Origin: Pannonibacter indicus
GTDB lineage: Bacteria > Pseudomonadota > Alphaproteobacteria > Rhizobiales > Stappiaceae
Assembly (NCBI RefSeq): GCF_001418225.1
Contig: NZ_LIPT01000007.1
Location: forward strand, 142,633-206,632
Reading direction: 5' to 3'
Length of the DNA: 64,000 nt
Made by a program: the position numbers and the translations under genes. The notes under the pieces were generated by a model. The model was not told the DNA's origin. It was given only the letters and a program-made list of their open reading frames with translations, and did no database searches. Shown piece by piece: positions 36,401-44,683 of the stretch (position 1 is the stretch's first letter; every line of letters starts with the position of its first letter).

Positions 36401-38214
36401 TTGGTGAGGATCGGCTGGCGGACTTCCAGGCGCTTGGCGTGCGACAGGCCCTTGAGGTCGAACAGGTTCGGGCGCGGGCCGATGAAGGAGACGAGGCTCA
36501 TCACCAGCTCTTCGCGGATTGGGTCGATCGGCGGGTTCGTCACCTGCGCGAAGTTCTGCTTGAAGTAGGTGTAAAGCAGCTTCGACTTGTCGGAGAGCGC
36601 CGAAATCGGCGTGTCCGTGCCCATGGAGCCCACGGCTTCCTGTCCCACGGTCGCCATCGGCTGCATCAGCAGCTTGATGTCTTCCTGGGTGTAGCCAAAG
36701 GCCTGCTGGCGGTCGAGCAGGCTTTCACCGGCCACCGGAGCGCGCTCGCGCACGCCCGGCATGTCCTCAAGCACGATCTGTGAGCGGTGCAGCCAGTCCT
36801 TGTAGGGGTTGGCAGTGGACAGCTGACGCTTGATCTCGTCGTCGGAGACGATGCGGCCTTCTTCCAGATCGATGAGCAGCATCTTGCCCGGCTGCAGGCG
36901 CCACTTCTTGACGATCTTCTCGTCCGGGATCGGCAGAACGCCCACTTCCGAGGACATGATGACATAATCATCATCGGTGACGATGTAGCGGGCCGGACGC
37001 AGGCCGTTGCGGTCCAGCGTCGCGCCGATCTGGCGGCCATCGGTGAAGGCCACGGCAGCCGGGCCGTCCCACGGCTCCATGATGGCTGCGTGATAGGCGT
37101 AGAAGGCGCGGCGGTTCTCGTCCATCAGCGGGTTGCCGGCCCAGGCTTCCGGGATCAGCATCATCGCCGCATGGGCCAGCGAGTAGCCGCCCATGACGAG
37201 GAATTCCAGCGCGTTGTCGAAACAGGCGGTGTCCGACTGGCCTTCGTAGGAGATCGGCCACAGCTTGGTGATGTCGTCGCCGAACAGCGGCGAGGACACG
37301 GACGCCTGACGGGCGGCCATCCAGTTGACGTTGCCGCGCAGGGTGTTGATCTCGCCGTTATGCGCCACCATGCGGTAGGGGTGGGCGAGATCCCAGGACG
37401 GGAACGTGTTGGTGGAGAAGCGCTGGTGCACGAGGGCGAGGGCCGAGGTGAAGCGCTCGTCCTTCAGGTCCTTGTAATAGGCGCCCAGCTGGTAGGCCAG
37501 GAACATGCCCTTGTAGACCAGCGTGCGGCTGGACATGGAGACCACATAGAAGCCGTGCTTCACCGCGTCGCTCTCGGCGCGCACGACATTCGAGATCACC
37601 TTGCGCAGGATGAACAGGCGGCGCTCGAAGGTGGTCTGGTCGATGCCATCAGCCGCGCCAATGAAGAGCTGGCGGGAATAGGGCTCGGTGGCGGCAATGT
37701 CCGGGGCCTTGGACAGGGACGAGTTGTCGACCGGCACGTCACGCCAGCCGAGGACCTTCTGGCCTTCAGCGGCGACAACGCGCTCGACGATTTCCACGCA
37801 CTTGGCGCGCAGGGCCGCGTCCTGCGGCAGGAACAGGAAGCCGACGCCATACTGGCCCGGCTCCGGCAGGGCCACCCCCTGCACGGACAGTTCAGCCTTG
37901 AAGAAGTCATGCGGGATCTGCACGAGCATCCCTGCACCGTCGCCCATCAGCGGATCGGCGCCAACCGCACCGCGATGGGTGAGGTTTTCGAGGATGTTCA
38001 GGCCGTCCGCGACGACCTTGTGCGATTTCTGACCTTTGAGATGCGCAATGAAGCCGACACCGCAGGCGTCGTGTTCGCGAGAAGGATTGTAGAGCCCTTT
38101 ATCTGCCGCCTCGCGCAGACGCGTGGCGATAGTGGTCGCGGTGCGGGCTTTTTCCGCTCCCTCGCGCCCTGCTACGGCCATGGCTGTGCTGGTGGTCAGC
38201 TCACTCTTCATCAT
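33478..38214 (-). CDS. gltB: Glutamate synthase [NADPH] large subunit
   Basis: Makes two glutamates from glutamine and 2-oxoglutarate using electrons from GltD; the main ammonium-assimilation route together with glutamine synthetase. ATG at 38214 is chosen (GAGGG 6 nt upstream), giving 1578 residues; a GTG at 38226 is possible. A propeptide precedes the catalytic Cys at about residue 51 in [15 protein letters not shown]. Then come the central domain, the FMN-binding synthase domain with [20 protein letters not shown] and [20 protein letters not shown], the cluster-binding [15 protein letters not shown], and the C-terminal beta-helix with [20 protein letters not shown]. Full length with no disruption. 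Confidence 0.97.
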   Translation of the reverse strand: MMKSELTTSTAMAVAGREGAEKARTATTIATRLREAADKGLYNPSREHDACGVGFIAHLKGQKSHKVVADGLNILENLTHRGAVGADPLMGDGAGMLVQIPHDFFKAELSVQGVALPEPGQYGVGFLFLPQDAALRAKCVEIVERVVAAEGQKVLGWRDVPVDNSSLSKAPDIAATEPYSRQLFIGAADGIDQTTFERRLFILRKVISNVVRAESDAVKHGFYVVSMSSRTLVYKGMFLAYQLGAYYKDLKDERFTSALALVHQRFSTNTFPSWDLAHPYRMVAHNGEINTLRGNVNWMAARQASVSSPLFGDDITKLWPISYEGQSDTACFDNALEFLVMGGYSLAHAAMMLIPEAWAGNPLMDENRRAFYAYHAAIMEPWDGPAAVAFTDGRQIGATLDRNGLRPARYIVTDDDYVIMSSEVGVLPIPDEKIVKKWRLQPGKMLLIDLEEGRIVSDDEIKRQLSTANPYKDWLHRSQIVLEDMPGVRERAPVAGESLLDRQQAFGYTQEDIKLLMQPMATVGQEAVGSMGTDTPISALSDKSKLLYTYFKQNFAQVTNPPIDPIREELVMSLVSFIGPRPNLFDLKGLSHAKRLEVRQPILTNEDLEKIRRIGDIADNHFSAKTLDITYSAARGAEGMEDALEELCQRAEKAVRDGDNIIILSDRLISRARIAIPALLATAAVHHHLIRKGLRTSVGLVVETGEAREIHHFCVLAGYGAEAINPYLAFETLLSMHHEMDFPEEVDADEVVYRYIKSIDKGILKVMSKMGISTYQSYCGAQIFDAIGLSSAFVEKYFFGTATTIEGIGLKEVAQETVMRHQMAFEDVAILRRSLEVGGEYAYRIRGESHMWTPDSIATLQHAVRGNLPDKYREFAELSNKETGRFSIRGMFRIKSAEELGRKPISIDEVEPAENIVRRFVTGAMSFGSISREAHTSLAIAMNKIGGKSNTGEGGEEAERFKPLPDGSMNPQRSAIKQIASGRFGVTTEYLVNADMLQIKVAQGAKPGEGGQLPGHKVDAVIAKVRHSTPGVGLISPPPHHDIYSIEDLAQLIYDLKNVNPEADISVKLVSEVGVGTVAAGVAKARADHITISGYDGGTGASPLTSIKHAGSPWEIGLAETQQTLVLNGLRSRVALQVDGGLKTGRDVLIGALLGADEFGFATAPLIAAGCLMMRKCHLNTCPVGIATQDPVLRKRFKGTPEHVINYFFFVAEELRELMASLGVANLNEIIGRSDFLDKDTAIDHWKAKGLDFSRIFFQPKAAPEETRWTQRQEHPITDILDRRLIAAARPALEDKTPTIIEETICSVDRSAGAMLSGEVAKRYGHKGLAADTLKINLKGTAGQAFGAFLARGITMELRGDANDYVGKGLSGGKIIVRPSDKARIVPEESIIVGNTVLYGATEGECYFRGVAGERFAVRNSGAIAVVEGVGDHGCEYMTGGIVVVIGQTGRNFAAGMSGGIAYVLDEEGTFSSRCNLAMVDIEPVAEEDDLLEKLHHHGGDIEHKGRVDVTGDMTRHDDERLRQLLLNHVTHTGSTKAQAILDAWDVYRPKFVKVMPVEYRRALREMEEKRLGMVAAE

Positions 38215-38866
38215 ATGCGCCCTCACTGTAATCCAGTGTTTCCGCAGCCGTCCTCAGGTTGCATGTGCGCACCTTTCCCCTCTTGGGGCAAGACACGCAG
38301 ATCTCCCTCAGCCTGTGCCGCGGCTCTGTCGTAGTTTTAACGCTTCGCTTCCACAAAGCGAACCGTCTTCTGGCGAAAGCAAGCCTCCCGCTTCGCCGGT
38401 GATGCCCTGTTTCTGCCTGCCGCACAGGGCCGCAAGGCAGTCGTGAGCCTGTCCGCAGGCTCTCGCATGAGGTGCCGGTGTCTGTGGTGCCTCCCCCATA
38501 TCCGGCGATTGCCGCGGATTGGCCACGGCCTAGCGAGTAACCTCGGGACCCGAAAAAAGGGACAGTATTCCTGCCCTATTCCGAGCTGGGGGAACATGCC
38601 AGATTTCCCCCGGGGGGGCAAGACCGTTTATAAGGATTAAAATTCATTTTGTTTCGCTATTTGCAGTTTCAGGTTCATTTTCGGAACGGGCTGCGGCGGA
38701 ATGAGCAACAAAGTTTCACGATTGCCGTTCACACTCCCGGTACCAGCGTATCACTCCGCCGTCACAGGGCTTTGATTTCCTTGCGTCAGGTGAAGCGAGC
38801 AATATGCCGGGCATCCGGGAAACGGCGCCATCGGGGGAGCCGGGACGGATGAAACGAGGTACGAAA
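38215..38866. other. Long intergenic region between divergent gltBD and bufferin genes
   Basis: About 650 bp with no credible gene on either strand. It should hold the gltBD promoter (minus) and the bufferin promoter (plus). A GC-only CCCCCGGGGGG block lies near 38598-38608, just before an AT-rich stretch around 38628-38660. I could not identify sigma-54, ECF or CtrA boxes with confidence. Short open frames here have no recognisable similarity. Confidence 0.5.
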
Positions 38867-39166
38867 ATGAGCAAGACCTTTCTTTCTGCGGCAATGGTGG
38901 CCAGCGCTGTGGCGGCGGCGGTGGCTGGCGTGACTGCGCCGACGGAGGCTGGCGCACAGGCCAAGGAAAAATGCTACGGCGTGGCGCTCGCTGGCAAGAA
39001 TGACTGCAAGGCCGGTCCGGGCACGACCTGCGCCGGCACGTCCACGGTCGACTATCAGGGCAATGCCTGGACGCTTGTGCCTGCAGGCACTTGCACGGAG
39101 ATGAAGCTGCCGGATGGCCGCATGGGCTCGCTGACCGAGCTGGACCGCGATCTGCCGAAATCCTGA
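38867..39166 (+). CDS. bufA1: Bufferin-type RiPP precursor (BufA1, DUF2282)
   Basis: Small exported precursor peptide, 99 residues from ATG 38867 with GAGG 8 nt upstream (ATG at 38849 is an alternative). A signal peptide covers about residues 1-32 ([20 protein letters not shown], then GAQA). The mature part has four cysteines, Cys36, Cys47, Cys55 and Cys76, in [31 protein letters not shown] and VPAGTC, the DUF2282 pattern. In described bufferins some cysteines are converted to thio-oxazole rings that bind copper. First gene of the cluster, followed by its DUF692 modifying enzyme, so maturation here is strongly suggested but not shown. Confidence 0.9.
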   Translation: MSKTFLSAAMVASAVAAAVAGVTAPTEAGAQAKEKCYGVALAGKNDCKAGPGTTCAGTSTVDYQGNAWTLVPAGTCTEMKLPDGRMGSLTELDRDLPKS

Positions 39167-39245
39167 GGCTGCAGGACTGGAATGCAGGATCAAGGCTTCC
39201 GGCGCCTGCCGCCGGAAGCCGCTTTGCGGGGGAGCGATTGCCATC

Positions 39246-40133
39246 ATGACAGGGCTGCAGGAGACGGCGGACCACAGTTTCACCCTGCCGCAGCGCGGTG
39301 GGGCAGGGCTGAAGCCGGAGCATTACACCGAAATTCTGGCGCAGAAGCCCGACGTCGGCTTCTTCGAGATCCACGCCGAAAACTACATGGGCGCGGGCGG
39401 CGCGCCGCATCATTATCTGGCGCGGATCAGGGCGGACTATCCCATCTCGCTGCATGGCGTGGGCCTGTCGATCGGCGGCGATGGCCCGCTGGATGAAGCC
39501 CATCTTGCCCGGCTGAAGCATCTTTGCGCGCGCTATGAGCCAGCCTCCTTCTCGGAGCATCTGGCCTGGTCCAGCCATGACACCGTGTTCCTCAATGACC
39601 TGCTGCCGCTGGCCTACACACAGGCGCGGCTGGATGTGGTCTGTGACCATATTGACCGGGTGCAGGAAGTGCTGGGGCGGCGGATGCTGCTGGAAAACCC
39701 CTCCACCTATGTGGCCTTTGCCACCAGTGAAATGGATGAGCTGAGCTTTCTGGCCGGGATTGTCCGGCGCACCGGCTGCGGGCTGCTGCTGGATGTGAAT
39801 AATGTTCACGTCTCAGCGGTCAACCACCGCCGCGATGCGCCGGACTATCTGTCGGCTTTTCCCATGGAACATGTTGGCGAGATTCATCTGGGCGGCCACG
39901 CGCCGGACACGGATGACGAAGGCGGGCCACTGTTGATCGATGCCCATGACCGGGAAGTGGATGAAGAAGTCTGGAGCCTCTTCGCGGATCTCATGGCGCG
40001 GACCGGTCCGCTGCCGGTGCTGATCGAGTGGGACAACAACGTGCCATCCTGGCCGGTGCTTTTCGGGCAGGTGCAGGAGGCAGAGCAGATCATGGCTCAG
40101 GCGCTGCCCAAAGGGGTGTTGCGCCATGGCTGA
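39246..40133 (+). CDS. bufB: DUF692 multinuclear iron oxidase (BufB, MNIO)
   Basis: Predicted RiPP-modifying iron enzyme, 295 residues, ATG at 39246. The TIM-barrel metal ligands of the family are visible: Glu and His in [11 protein letters not shown], His70 in [11 protein letters not shown], Glu104 in FSEHLAWSS, Glu in LLENPSTYV, Asp in [11 protein letters not shown], His residues in [10 protein letters not shown] and Glu in [12 protein letters not shown]. The family oxidises cysteines in precursor peptides. It starts 79 nt after the DUF2282 gene and overlaps the DUF2063 gene by 8 nt, the standard bufABC order. Confidence 0.95.
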   Translation: MTGLQETADHSFTLPQRGGAGLKPEHYTEILAQKPDVGFFEIHAENYMGAGGAPHHYLARIRADYPISLHGVGLSIGGDGPLDEAHLARLKHLCARYEPASFSEHLAWSSHDTVFLNDLLPLAYTQARLDVVCDHIDRVQEVLGRRMLLENPSTYVAFATSEMDELSFLAGIVRRTGCGLLLDVNNVHVSAVNHRRDAPDYLSAFPMEHVGEIHLGGHAPDTDDEGGPLLIDAHDREVDEEVWSLFADLMARTGPLPVLIEWDNNVPSWPVLFGQVQEAEQIMAQALPKGVLRHG

Positions 40134-40905
40134 GCAGGCTTGCGCTTCCAGCGCAGCTCTTGTGGCGGCGCTGATGCAGCCGGATTTGCCGGTGCCCGAA
40201 AACGTGACCGGCCCGGACGGCGCCCCCGCGCCCAAGCGTTTCGGCGTTTACCGCAACAATGTCATCGTCAGCCTGACCGAAGCGCTGATGGCGACCTATC
40301 CGGCGCTGGTGCGGCTGCTGGGAGAAGAATATTTCCGGGCGCTCGCGCGGCTTTATGTGAGCGCCGAGCCGCCGTCATCGCCCGTGCTTCTGGCCTATGG
40401 CGGCAGCTTTGCCAGCTTCATTGCAGGGTTCCCGCCGCTGGCAGGCTATCCTTATCTGCCGGATGTGGCCCGGCTGGAATGGGCCTGGCTCGAGGCCTAT
40501 CACGCGGCAGACCGGGCGCCGCCCGATCCGGCCCAGCTTGCCGCTGTGCCGCCGGAGCAGCTTGGCGCCTTACGCTTCACGCTGCACCCGGCCTGCCGCC
40601 TGATTGTGTCGTCTTACCCGGTGCTGGATCTGGTCAGGGCCAACCGGTTCGAAGTTGACGGGGGCGTAGAGGTTGATCCGGGGCAGAGGCAGAGTGTACT
40701 CCTCACCCGGCCCGGCATCAATGTCATCCTTCACCCCTTGCAGGCGGGGGAGGCGGCTTTCATGGCGGCGCTGGCAGCTGGCGATCGTCTCGCAGAGGCC
40801 GCAGGCAGCGCGCTGACTGTCGATCCGGCCTTTGATCTTGCCACCGCCATTGGCCTGTTGCTGCGCAGCGGTGCAGCTTGCGAATGCCAAATTGACCTTG
40901 CGTAA
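40126..40905 (+). CDS. bufC: DUF2063 putative DNA-binding/RiPP recognition protein (BufC)
   Basis: Partner of the DUF692 enzyme, 259 residues, ATG at 40126 overlapping bufB. The N-terminal domain shows the family pattern [40 protein letters not shown], then [11 protein letters not shown] and [20 protein letters not shown]. The C-terminal half is less conserved. The database name of the domain mentions DNA binding, but in RiPP clusters it is thought to help present the precursor to the MNIO. The gene ends just before a dispersed repeat. Confidence 0.93.
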   Translation: MAEQACASSAALVAALMQPDLPVPENVTGPDGAPAPKRFGVYRNNVIVSLTEALMATYPALVRLLGEEYFRALARLYVSAEPPSSPVLLAYGGSFASFIAGFPPLAGYPYLPDVARLEWAWLEAYHAADRAPPDPAQLAAVPPEQLGALRFTLHPACRLIVSSYPVLDLVRANRFEVDGGVEVDPGQRQSVLLTRPGINVILHPLQAGEAAFMAALAAGDRLAEAAGSALTVDPAFDLATAIGLLLRSGAACECQIDLA

Positions 40906-40924
40906 ATTTTATCCGGATGCACTC

Positions 40925-40997
40925 TAACACCAAGCCTTGCCACGCCGGCGCATCACGCCCCGCAAAATGCTCAGACGCTGCACGGGCTTGGTATGAC
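40925..40997. repeat. Dispersed intergenic repeat, copy C (short form)
   Basis: About 70 bp with perfect 8-bp ends, ACCAAGCC and GGCTTGGT, around GGCGCATCACGCC, AAAATGCTCA and GCACGGGCTTGG. It matches the left module of copies A and B but lacks their right-hand hairpin. It lies between bufC and the DoxX gene, inside the presumed operon. Confidence 0.7.
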
Positions 40998-41023
40998 ACC
41001 CGGAACTGTCCGGGAGGGACACA

Positions 41024-41599
41024 ATGTTTGATTTCTTCATCCGTCTGTACAATGGTTTTTTCGCCGGGCTGGAACGGGCCAGCCACGGCTGGCTGATCGG
41101 CCTTGCCGCGCGCTTTGTCTTTGCCAGCGTCCTTCTGTTTTACTTCTGGAATTCCGCCCTCACCAAGATCGGACCGGGCCTGCTGGGGTTCCTGCATCCG
41201 TCTGATGGCGCCTTTGCGCAGATCCTGCCGTCGATGATGGAAGCGGTGAGTTATGACACCACCAAGCTCGCCTTCTTTCCCTATCATGTGATCGTGATTG
41301 CCGGGACCTGGGCCGAATTCATCCTGCCGGCGCTGATCACGATTGGCCTGTTCACCCGTGCAGCCAGCCTCGGCATGATCGGCTTCATTGCGGTCATGTC
41401 CTATGTGGATGTCTATCAGCTTGGGGCCGATGCAACGGCCATCGGCGCGATGTTTGATGGCAACCCCTCGTCGATGATTGCCGATCAGCGCCTGCTCTGG
41501 GGCTTCCTGCTGCTGGTTCTGACCATCTACGGGCCGGGGCGCTTCTCCGTTGACTGGGTCCTGCGCCGCGCGCTGGCCCGGCGGGCGCGATATTATTGA
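41024..41599 (+). CDS. DoxX-family membrane protein (bufferin-cluster associated)
   Basis: Four-helix membrane protein of 191 residues. ATG at 41024 follows GGGAGGG by 6 nt. Hydrophobic segments near ARFVFASVLLFYFWNSALTK, YHVIVIAGTWAEFILPALIT, IGLFTRAASLGMIGFIAVMS and DQRLLWGFLLLVLTIYGPGR fit DoxX. DoxX proteins commonly accompany bufferin genes and may process electrons or dock at the membrane; the precise role is unknown. A repeat element and a fresh ribosome site separate it from bufC. Confidence 0.88.
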   Translation: MFDFFIRLYNGFFAGLERASHGWLIGLAARFVFASVLLFYFWNSALTKIGPGLLGFLHPSDGAFAQILPSMMEAVSYDTTKLAFFPYHVIVIAGTWAEFILPALITIGLFTRAASLGMIGFIAVMSYVDVYQLGADATAIGAMFDGNPSSMIADQRLLWGFLLLVLTIYGPGRFSVDWVLRRALARRARYY

Positions 41600-41641
41600 G
41601 AGCAGTTGCAAGGCACGGGCTGCGGCGGATAGTGTGACCGC

Positions 41642-42697
41642 ATGATATTTGCCAGTGACAATTGGGCCGGTGCCAGCGCACCGGTCGCCGCCGCCCTTTC
41701 CCGCCATTCCACCGGGCTTGCTCCGGCCTATGGCGGCGATCCGCTGACGCTTTCGGTCAAAGCCCGCTTCAGCGAGTTTTTCGAATGCAATGTCGAGGTC
41801 TTCTTTGTACCGACCGGCACGGCCGCCAACGCGCTGGCGCTCTCCGCTTATGCAAAGCCCGGTGGCGTGGTCTTCGCCCATGCCACGGCCCATGTGGCCA
41901 ATGACGAATGCAATGCGCCCGAGTTTCTGACGATGGGCCAGAAGATTCGCGGCCTTCCCGGCGCCAATGGCAAGCTGACACCGGCCGTTCTCACAAATGC
42001 CATGGCCGAGCACCCGGATGGGGAGCTGAACAGCGGTCAGGTGGCCGGTCTCTCCCTGACCCAGGCAACCGAATGCGGCACCGTCTATACCGCGAGGGAA
42101 ATCCGTGCTCTGGCCGATGTGGCCAAGTCGCGTGGCATCGTTGTGCACATGGACGGCGCCCGCTTTGCCAATGCACTGATCACCAGCGGCGGTTCGGCAG
42201 CGGACATCACCTGGCGCGCGGGTGTGGATGTTCTGTCCTTCGGCGGCACCAAGAACGGCTGCTGGTGTGCCGAGGCGGTGATCTTCTTCAATCCGGGCGA
42301 GGGCAGCCAGTTCCGCTATCTCAGCAAGCGGGCCGGGCATATCCTGTCGAAGAGCCGCTTTGTGGCGGCCCAGTTCGAGGGTTATCTGGAAGACGGCCAC
42401 TGGCTGGACAATGCCCGCCATGCCAATGCCATGGCCCGCCGTCTGGCCGATGGCCTTGTCCGCTCCGGCTTTGCCCGGCTCGCCTGGCCGGTTGAGGCGA
42501 ACGAGGTCTTCCCCGTGCTGCCCACCCATGTGATCAACCGGCTGAGGGCCGAAGGTGCCGTCATCCGCGAATGGCCGCCTGCCGGCCTTGAAGGCCATAC
42601 CGCACCGGGCGCCGATGAAGCGCTGCTGCGCCTCGTCTGCTCCTTCGCCACGACGGAAGAGGAAGTCGAGCGCTTCCTGGCACTGGCCGCCGGCTGA
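41642..42697 (+). CDS. ltaE: Low-specificity L-threonine aldolase
   Basis: PLP enzyme that cleaves threonine/allo-threonine to glycine and acetaldehyde. 351 residues, ATG at 41642 with a weak ribosome site. Motifs are DNWAGASAPVAAAL, VPTGTAANALALSAY, AHATAHVANDECNAPEFL, HMDGARFANALI and the PLP lysine in LSFGGTKNGCWCAEAVIFF. Close to the alphaproteobacterial type rather than E. coli LtaE. It stands alone, 43 nt after the DoxX gene, and may be co-transcribed with it. Confidence 0.92.
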   Translation: MIFASDNWAGASAPVAAALSRHSTGLAPAYGGDPLTLSVKARFSEFFECNVEVFFVPTGTAANALALSAYAKPGGVVFAHATAHVANDECNAPEFLTMGQKIRGLPGANGKLTPAVLTNAMAEHPDGELNSGQVAGLSLTQATECGTVYTAREIRALADVAKSRGIVVHMDGARFANALITSGGSAADITWRAGVDVLSFGGTKNGCWCAEAVIFFNPGEGSQFRYLSKRAGHILSKSRFVAAQFEGYLEDGHWLDNARHANAMARRLADGLVRSGFARLAWPVEANEVFPVLPTHVINRLRAEGAVIREWPPAGLEGHTAPGADEALLRLVCSFATTEEEVERFLALAAG

Positions 42698-42729
42698 TGA
42701 AAGCCAGCAGAGCACTCAGCGCGTCGCGT

Positions 42730-42744
42730 AGGAAAACTTTTCCT
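42730..42744. promoter_or_regulatory. 15-bp palindrome upstream of GyrI-like gene
   Basis: AGGAAAA and TTTTCCT flank a central C, a perfect short palindrome in the 190-bp space between ltaE and the GyrI-like gene. It could be an operator; no recognised regulator gene is adjacent. Confidence 0.3.
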
Positions 42745-42887
42745 CAGGCTTCGGATTTCTCTGCACATTTGGAAGTGAATTCTGCAATCCGGGTTTGCCT
42801 TTTCCAGTCTTGTTCTAGCCTTGCAGGCCTTGAGTCGTTGCGGTGCGGATCCTTCATGCGATCCGCCCGGCCAGTGAGGATCGTGCC

Positions 42888-43346
42888 ATGAAGATTCACC
42901 CAACCGAAGACTTGCGGGTCTTGTCGATTGCCCGGCGGCTGCGGATTCCCGATGTGGGAGCCGCTGCTGCAGAGCTCGCCCCCGTGATTGAAGCTGATTG
43001 CCACCGGTACGGGTTTGTCGCCGCTGGTCCCTGGATCTTCATTGCACAGGGTCTGCCGCGCGATGGAAAAACAGAGTTCGACTGGCGTATCTGTCTGCCT
43101 GTCACCGGTGCAGAAACCTATGACGGGCCGCTGGATTTTCTGCATCTGGAGCCGGTGATGGTGGCTTCAGCGGTGTACATGGGGCCGTTGCGCAGCCTCT
43201 TTACGCAAGGATACCGTCCGCTGCTGCAGGATATCGAGGCTTCCCGCCATGTCCTTTCAGGCCAGAGCCGGGAAATCTACCATGACTGGCGGGGGGCAGG
43301 TGCCAGCTTCGGCCGTATCGAGATTCAGTTCGAACTGGCACGCTGA
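42888..43346 (+). CDS. GyrI-like small-molecule-binding domain protein
   Basis: Stand-alone effector-binding-type protein of 152 residues. ATG at 42888 (MKIHPTEDLRVLSIARRL) with GAGGA 7 nt upstream. The SOUL/GyrI-like fold is suggested by the duplicated pattern, with VMVASAVYMGPLRSLFTQGY, PLLQDIEASRHVLSGQSREI and a terminal strand RIEIQFELAR. There is no DNA-binding domain. Relatives bind small molecules or protect gyrase; the function here is not known. Confidence 0.7.
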   Translation: MKIHPTEDLRVLSIARRLRIPDVGAAAAELAPVIEADCHRYGFVAAGPWIFIAQGLPRDGKTEFDWRICLPVTGAETYDGPLDFLHLEPVMVASAVYMGPLRSLFTQGYRPLLQDIEASRHVLSGQSREIYHDWRGAGASFGRIEIQFELAR

Positions 43347-43350
43347 ACGG

Positions 43351-43377
43351 AAAAAGCGCCCGGCCGGGCCGGGCACT
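43351..43377 (-). terminator. Rho-independent terminator of hsp20
   Basis: On the minus strand AGTGCCCGGC pairs with GCCGGGCGCT (one wobble) and runs into TTTTT. It lies just after the hsp20 stop at 43429 and in the gap to the convergent GyrI-like gene. Confidence 0.82.
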
Positions 43378-43428
43378 TCTGTCCTGTCTCTTGTCCCCGC
43401 GCACTGCGGAGTGTTTTGAACGGTGGCC

Positions 43429-43878
43429 TCAGTGGGCCTTCGCCTCGATCTGCTTCGGCGTGCCGGCGGTGTTGATCTCGATCTTGCGCGGCTTCATGGC
43501 TTCGGGGATTTCGCGCAGAAGATCGATGTGCAGCAGGCCGTTTTCCAGATGGGCACCTTCCACCTTCACATATTCGGCGAGCTGGAAGCGGCGCTCGAAA
43601 GCGCGCGAGGCGATGCCGCGGTAGAGCACTTCACCGGCGGTTTCCTCGGACTTCTTCTCGCCCTTGACGGTCAGCGCATGTTCCTTGGCTTCGATCGAGA
43701 GATCGTCATTGCCGAAACCTGCGACGGCCATGGTGATGCGGTAGGTGTTTTCGCCCGTCCGCTCGATGTTGTAGGGCGGATAGCTCGGGGTGTCGGAGGT
43801 GGCGCTGTCGAGCATCGAAAGCAGCCGGTCAAAGCCGACGGTGGAGCGGTAAAGCGGGCTGAGATCAAAATGACGCAT
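43429..43878 (-). CDS. Small heat-shock protein (Hsp20/IbpA family)
   Basis: ATP-independent chaperone that holds unfolded proteins. 149 residues from ATG 43878 (MRHFDLSPLYRSTVGFDRL) with GAGGA 7 nt upstream. IbpA-type N-terminus, PYNIERTGENTYRITMAVAG, an alpha-crystallin domain with LTVKGEKKSEETAGEVLYRG and FERRFQLAEYVKVEGAHLEN, and the C-terminal I-x-I motif in KIEIN. The leader carries a ROSE-like hairpin over the ribosome site, consistent with heat induction at translation. Confidence 0.95.
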   Translation of the reverse strand: MRHFDLSPLYRSTVGFDRLLSMLDSATSDTPSYPPYNIERTGENTYRITMAVAGFGNDDLSIEAKEHALTVKGEKKSEETAGEVLYRGIASRAFERRFQLAEYVKVEGAHLENGLLHIDLLREIPEAMKPRKIEINTAGTPKQIEAKAH

Positions 43879-43885
43879 GGTTCTG

Positions 43886-43902
43886 TCCTCTTCATGAGCA
43901 AC
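43886..43902 (-). promoter_or_regulatory. ROSE-like RNA thermometer hairpin over hsp20 ribosome site
   Basis: On the transcript, GUUGCUC is followed by AUGAA and then GAGGA. UUGCU facing AGGA, with a G-G opposition, is the hallmark of ROSE thermometers in rhizobial small heat-shock genes. The leader upstream (to about 43990) is GC-rich and can form further hairpins, as in ROSE elements. No melting calculation was done. Confidence 0.6.
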
Positions 43903-44158
43903 TGAATGCATGTGCCGGTGCTCCCCCAATTCAGGCGGGAAACCGGCCGTTCCGCAGGCCCGTCTGGCGCCTGCAGCAATGAGGTGGGGAGGGGCTCAGG
44001 CGGTTTCAAGACCCGTTGGCACCCCCTGCCGGTGCAGATGAACGGCAGATGAACAACGCCTTCCGTTTTGGTTCAAGCGCCAGGGTGCATCTTCTTCACA
44101 ACAGGCCGGCACTGCAGAGAAACACCGCCAGCCGCATACAGGAAGAAAGGAGCATACC

Positions 44159-44542
44159 ATGCTGAAGACACTCATCTCCGCCACCGTGATTGCCGCCACC
44201 GCAGCTCTCGCCACCGTTCCGGCTCAGGCCTCCTCCGGCCTGTCCATTGAACTTCGCGCCGGTCAGGGCGCACCTGTCGTGCAGATCGATGGCCGCGGCC
44301 CGCACTGGGGCCGTGGCCCGGACCGCGGCCGCGATTGGGGCCGCCGTGATGTCCGGCTCTCCGCCCGTGATGTCCATCGCAGCCTGCGCCAGCGTGGCTA
44401 CGAAAGGATTGATGTGCGCGATGCACGCGGCCCGGTCTATGTCGTGTTCGCCACGTCCCGCCGCAGCGGTCCGGTCAAGCTGACGGTCAATGCCTACAAC
44501 GGCAGCATCATCGACCAGCAGCGCCTCGGCCGCCGCTGGTAA
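44159..44542 (+). CDS. Small secreted Arg/Gly-rich protein, PepSY-like
   Basis: Predicted periplasmic protein, 127 residues. ATG at 44159 with AAAGGAG 7 nt upstream. Signal peptide MLKTLISATVIAATAALATV to about residue 24 (PAQASS). A basic, Gly-rich part (HWGRGPDRGRDWGRRD) is followed by RLSARDVHRSLRQRGYERID, VRDARGPVYVVFATSRRSGP and VKLTVNAYNGSIIDQQRLGR, the pattern of PepSY-like domains. Function unknown; it diverges from hsp20, so stress expression is possible. Confidence 0.75.
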   Translation: MLKTLISATVIAATAALATVPAQASSGLSIELRAGQGAPVVQIDGRGPHWGRGPDRGRDWGRRDVRLSARDVHRSLRQRGYERIDVRDARGPVYVVFATSRRSGPVKLTVNAYNGSIIDQQRLGRRW

Positions 44543-44560
44543 GCCGCCGCCGGTAAATCT

Positions 44561-44593
44561 CAGGGCCCGGAGAGTTTCCCTCTCCAGGCCCTG
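44561..44593. terminator. Strong hairpin after the secreted-protein gene
   Basis: CAGGGCCCGGAGAG and CTCTCCAGGCCCTG form a 14-position stem with one mismatch around TTTCC, starting 19 nt after the stop. The flank is only weakly T-rich (ACTTATA), so termination may be partial. Confidence 0.6.
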
Positions 44594-44683
44594 ACTTATA
44601 CAGCGCCCTGTCCAAGACAGTTGAGCTGGCGCGCTGGCCAAGGTAACTCTGGGAAGCCTGCCCTTGTGCCCGAGGCTTCCCAG

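Noticed and set aside
32494..36783. Open frame of 1429 codons on the plus strand across gltD and gltB
   Set aside because: It lies wholly antisense to the recognised glutamate synthase genes, and its composition is that of a reversed GC-rich gene with no family motifs.
38598..38608. CCCCCGGGGGG block as terminator or operator
   Set aside because: Too short and without loop or U-run; could arise by base composition.
38337..38640. Small open frames in the gltB/bufA gap
   Set aside because: Overlapping frames on both strands, no ribosome site and no similarity; treated as intergenic.
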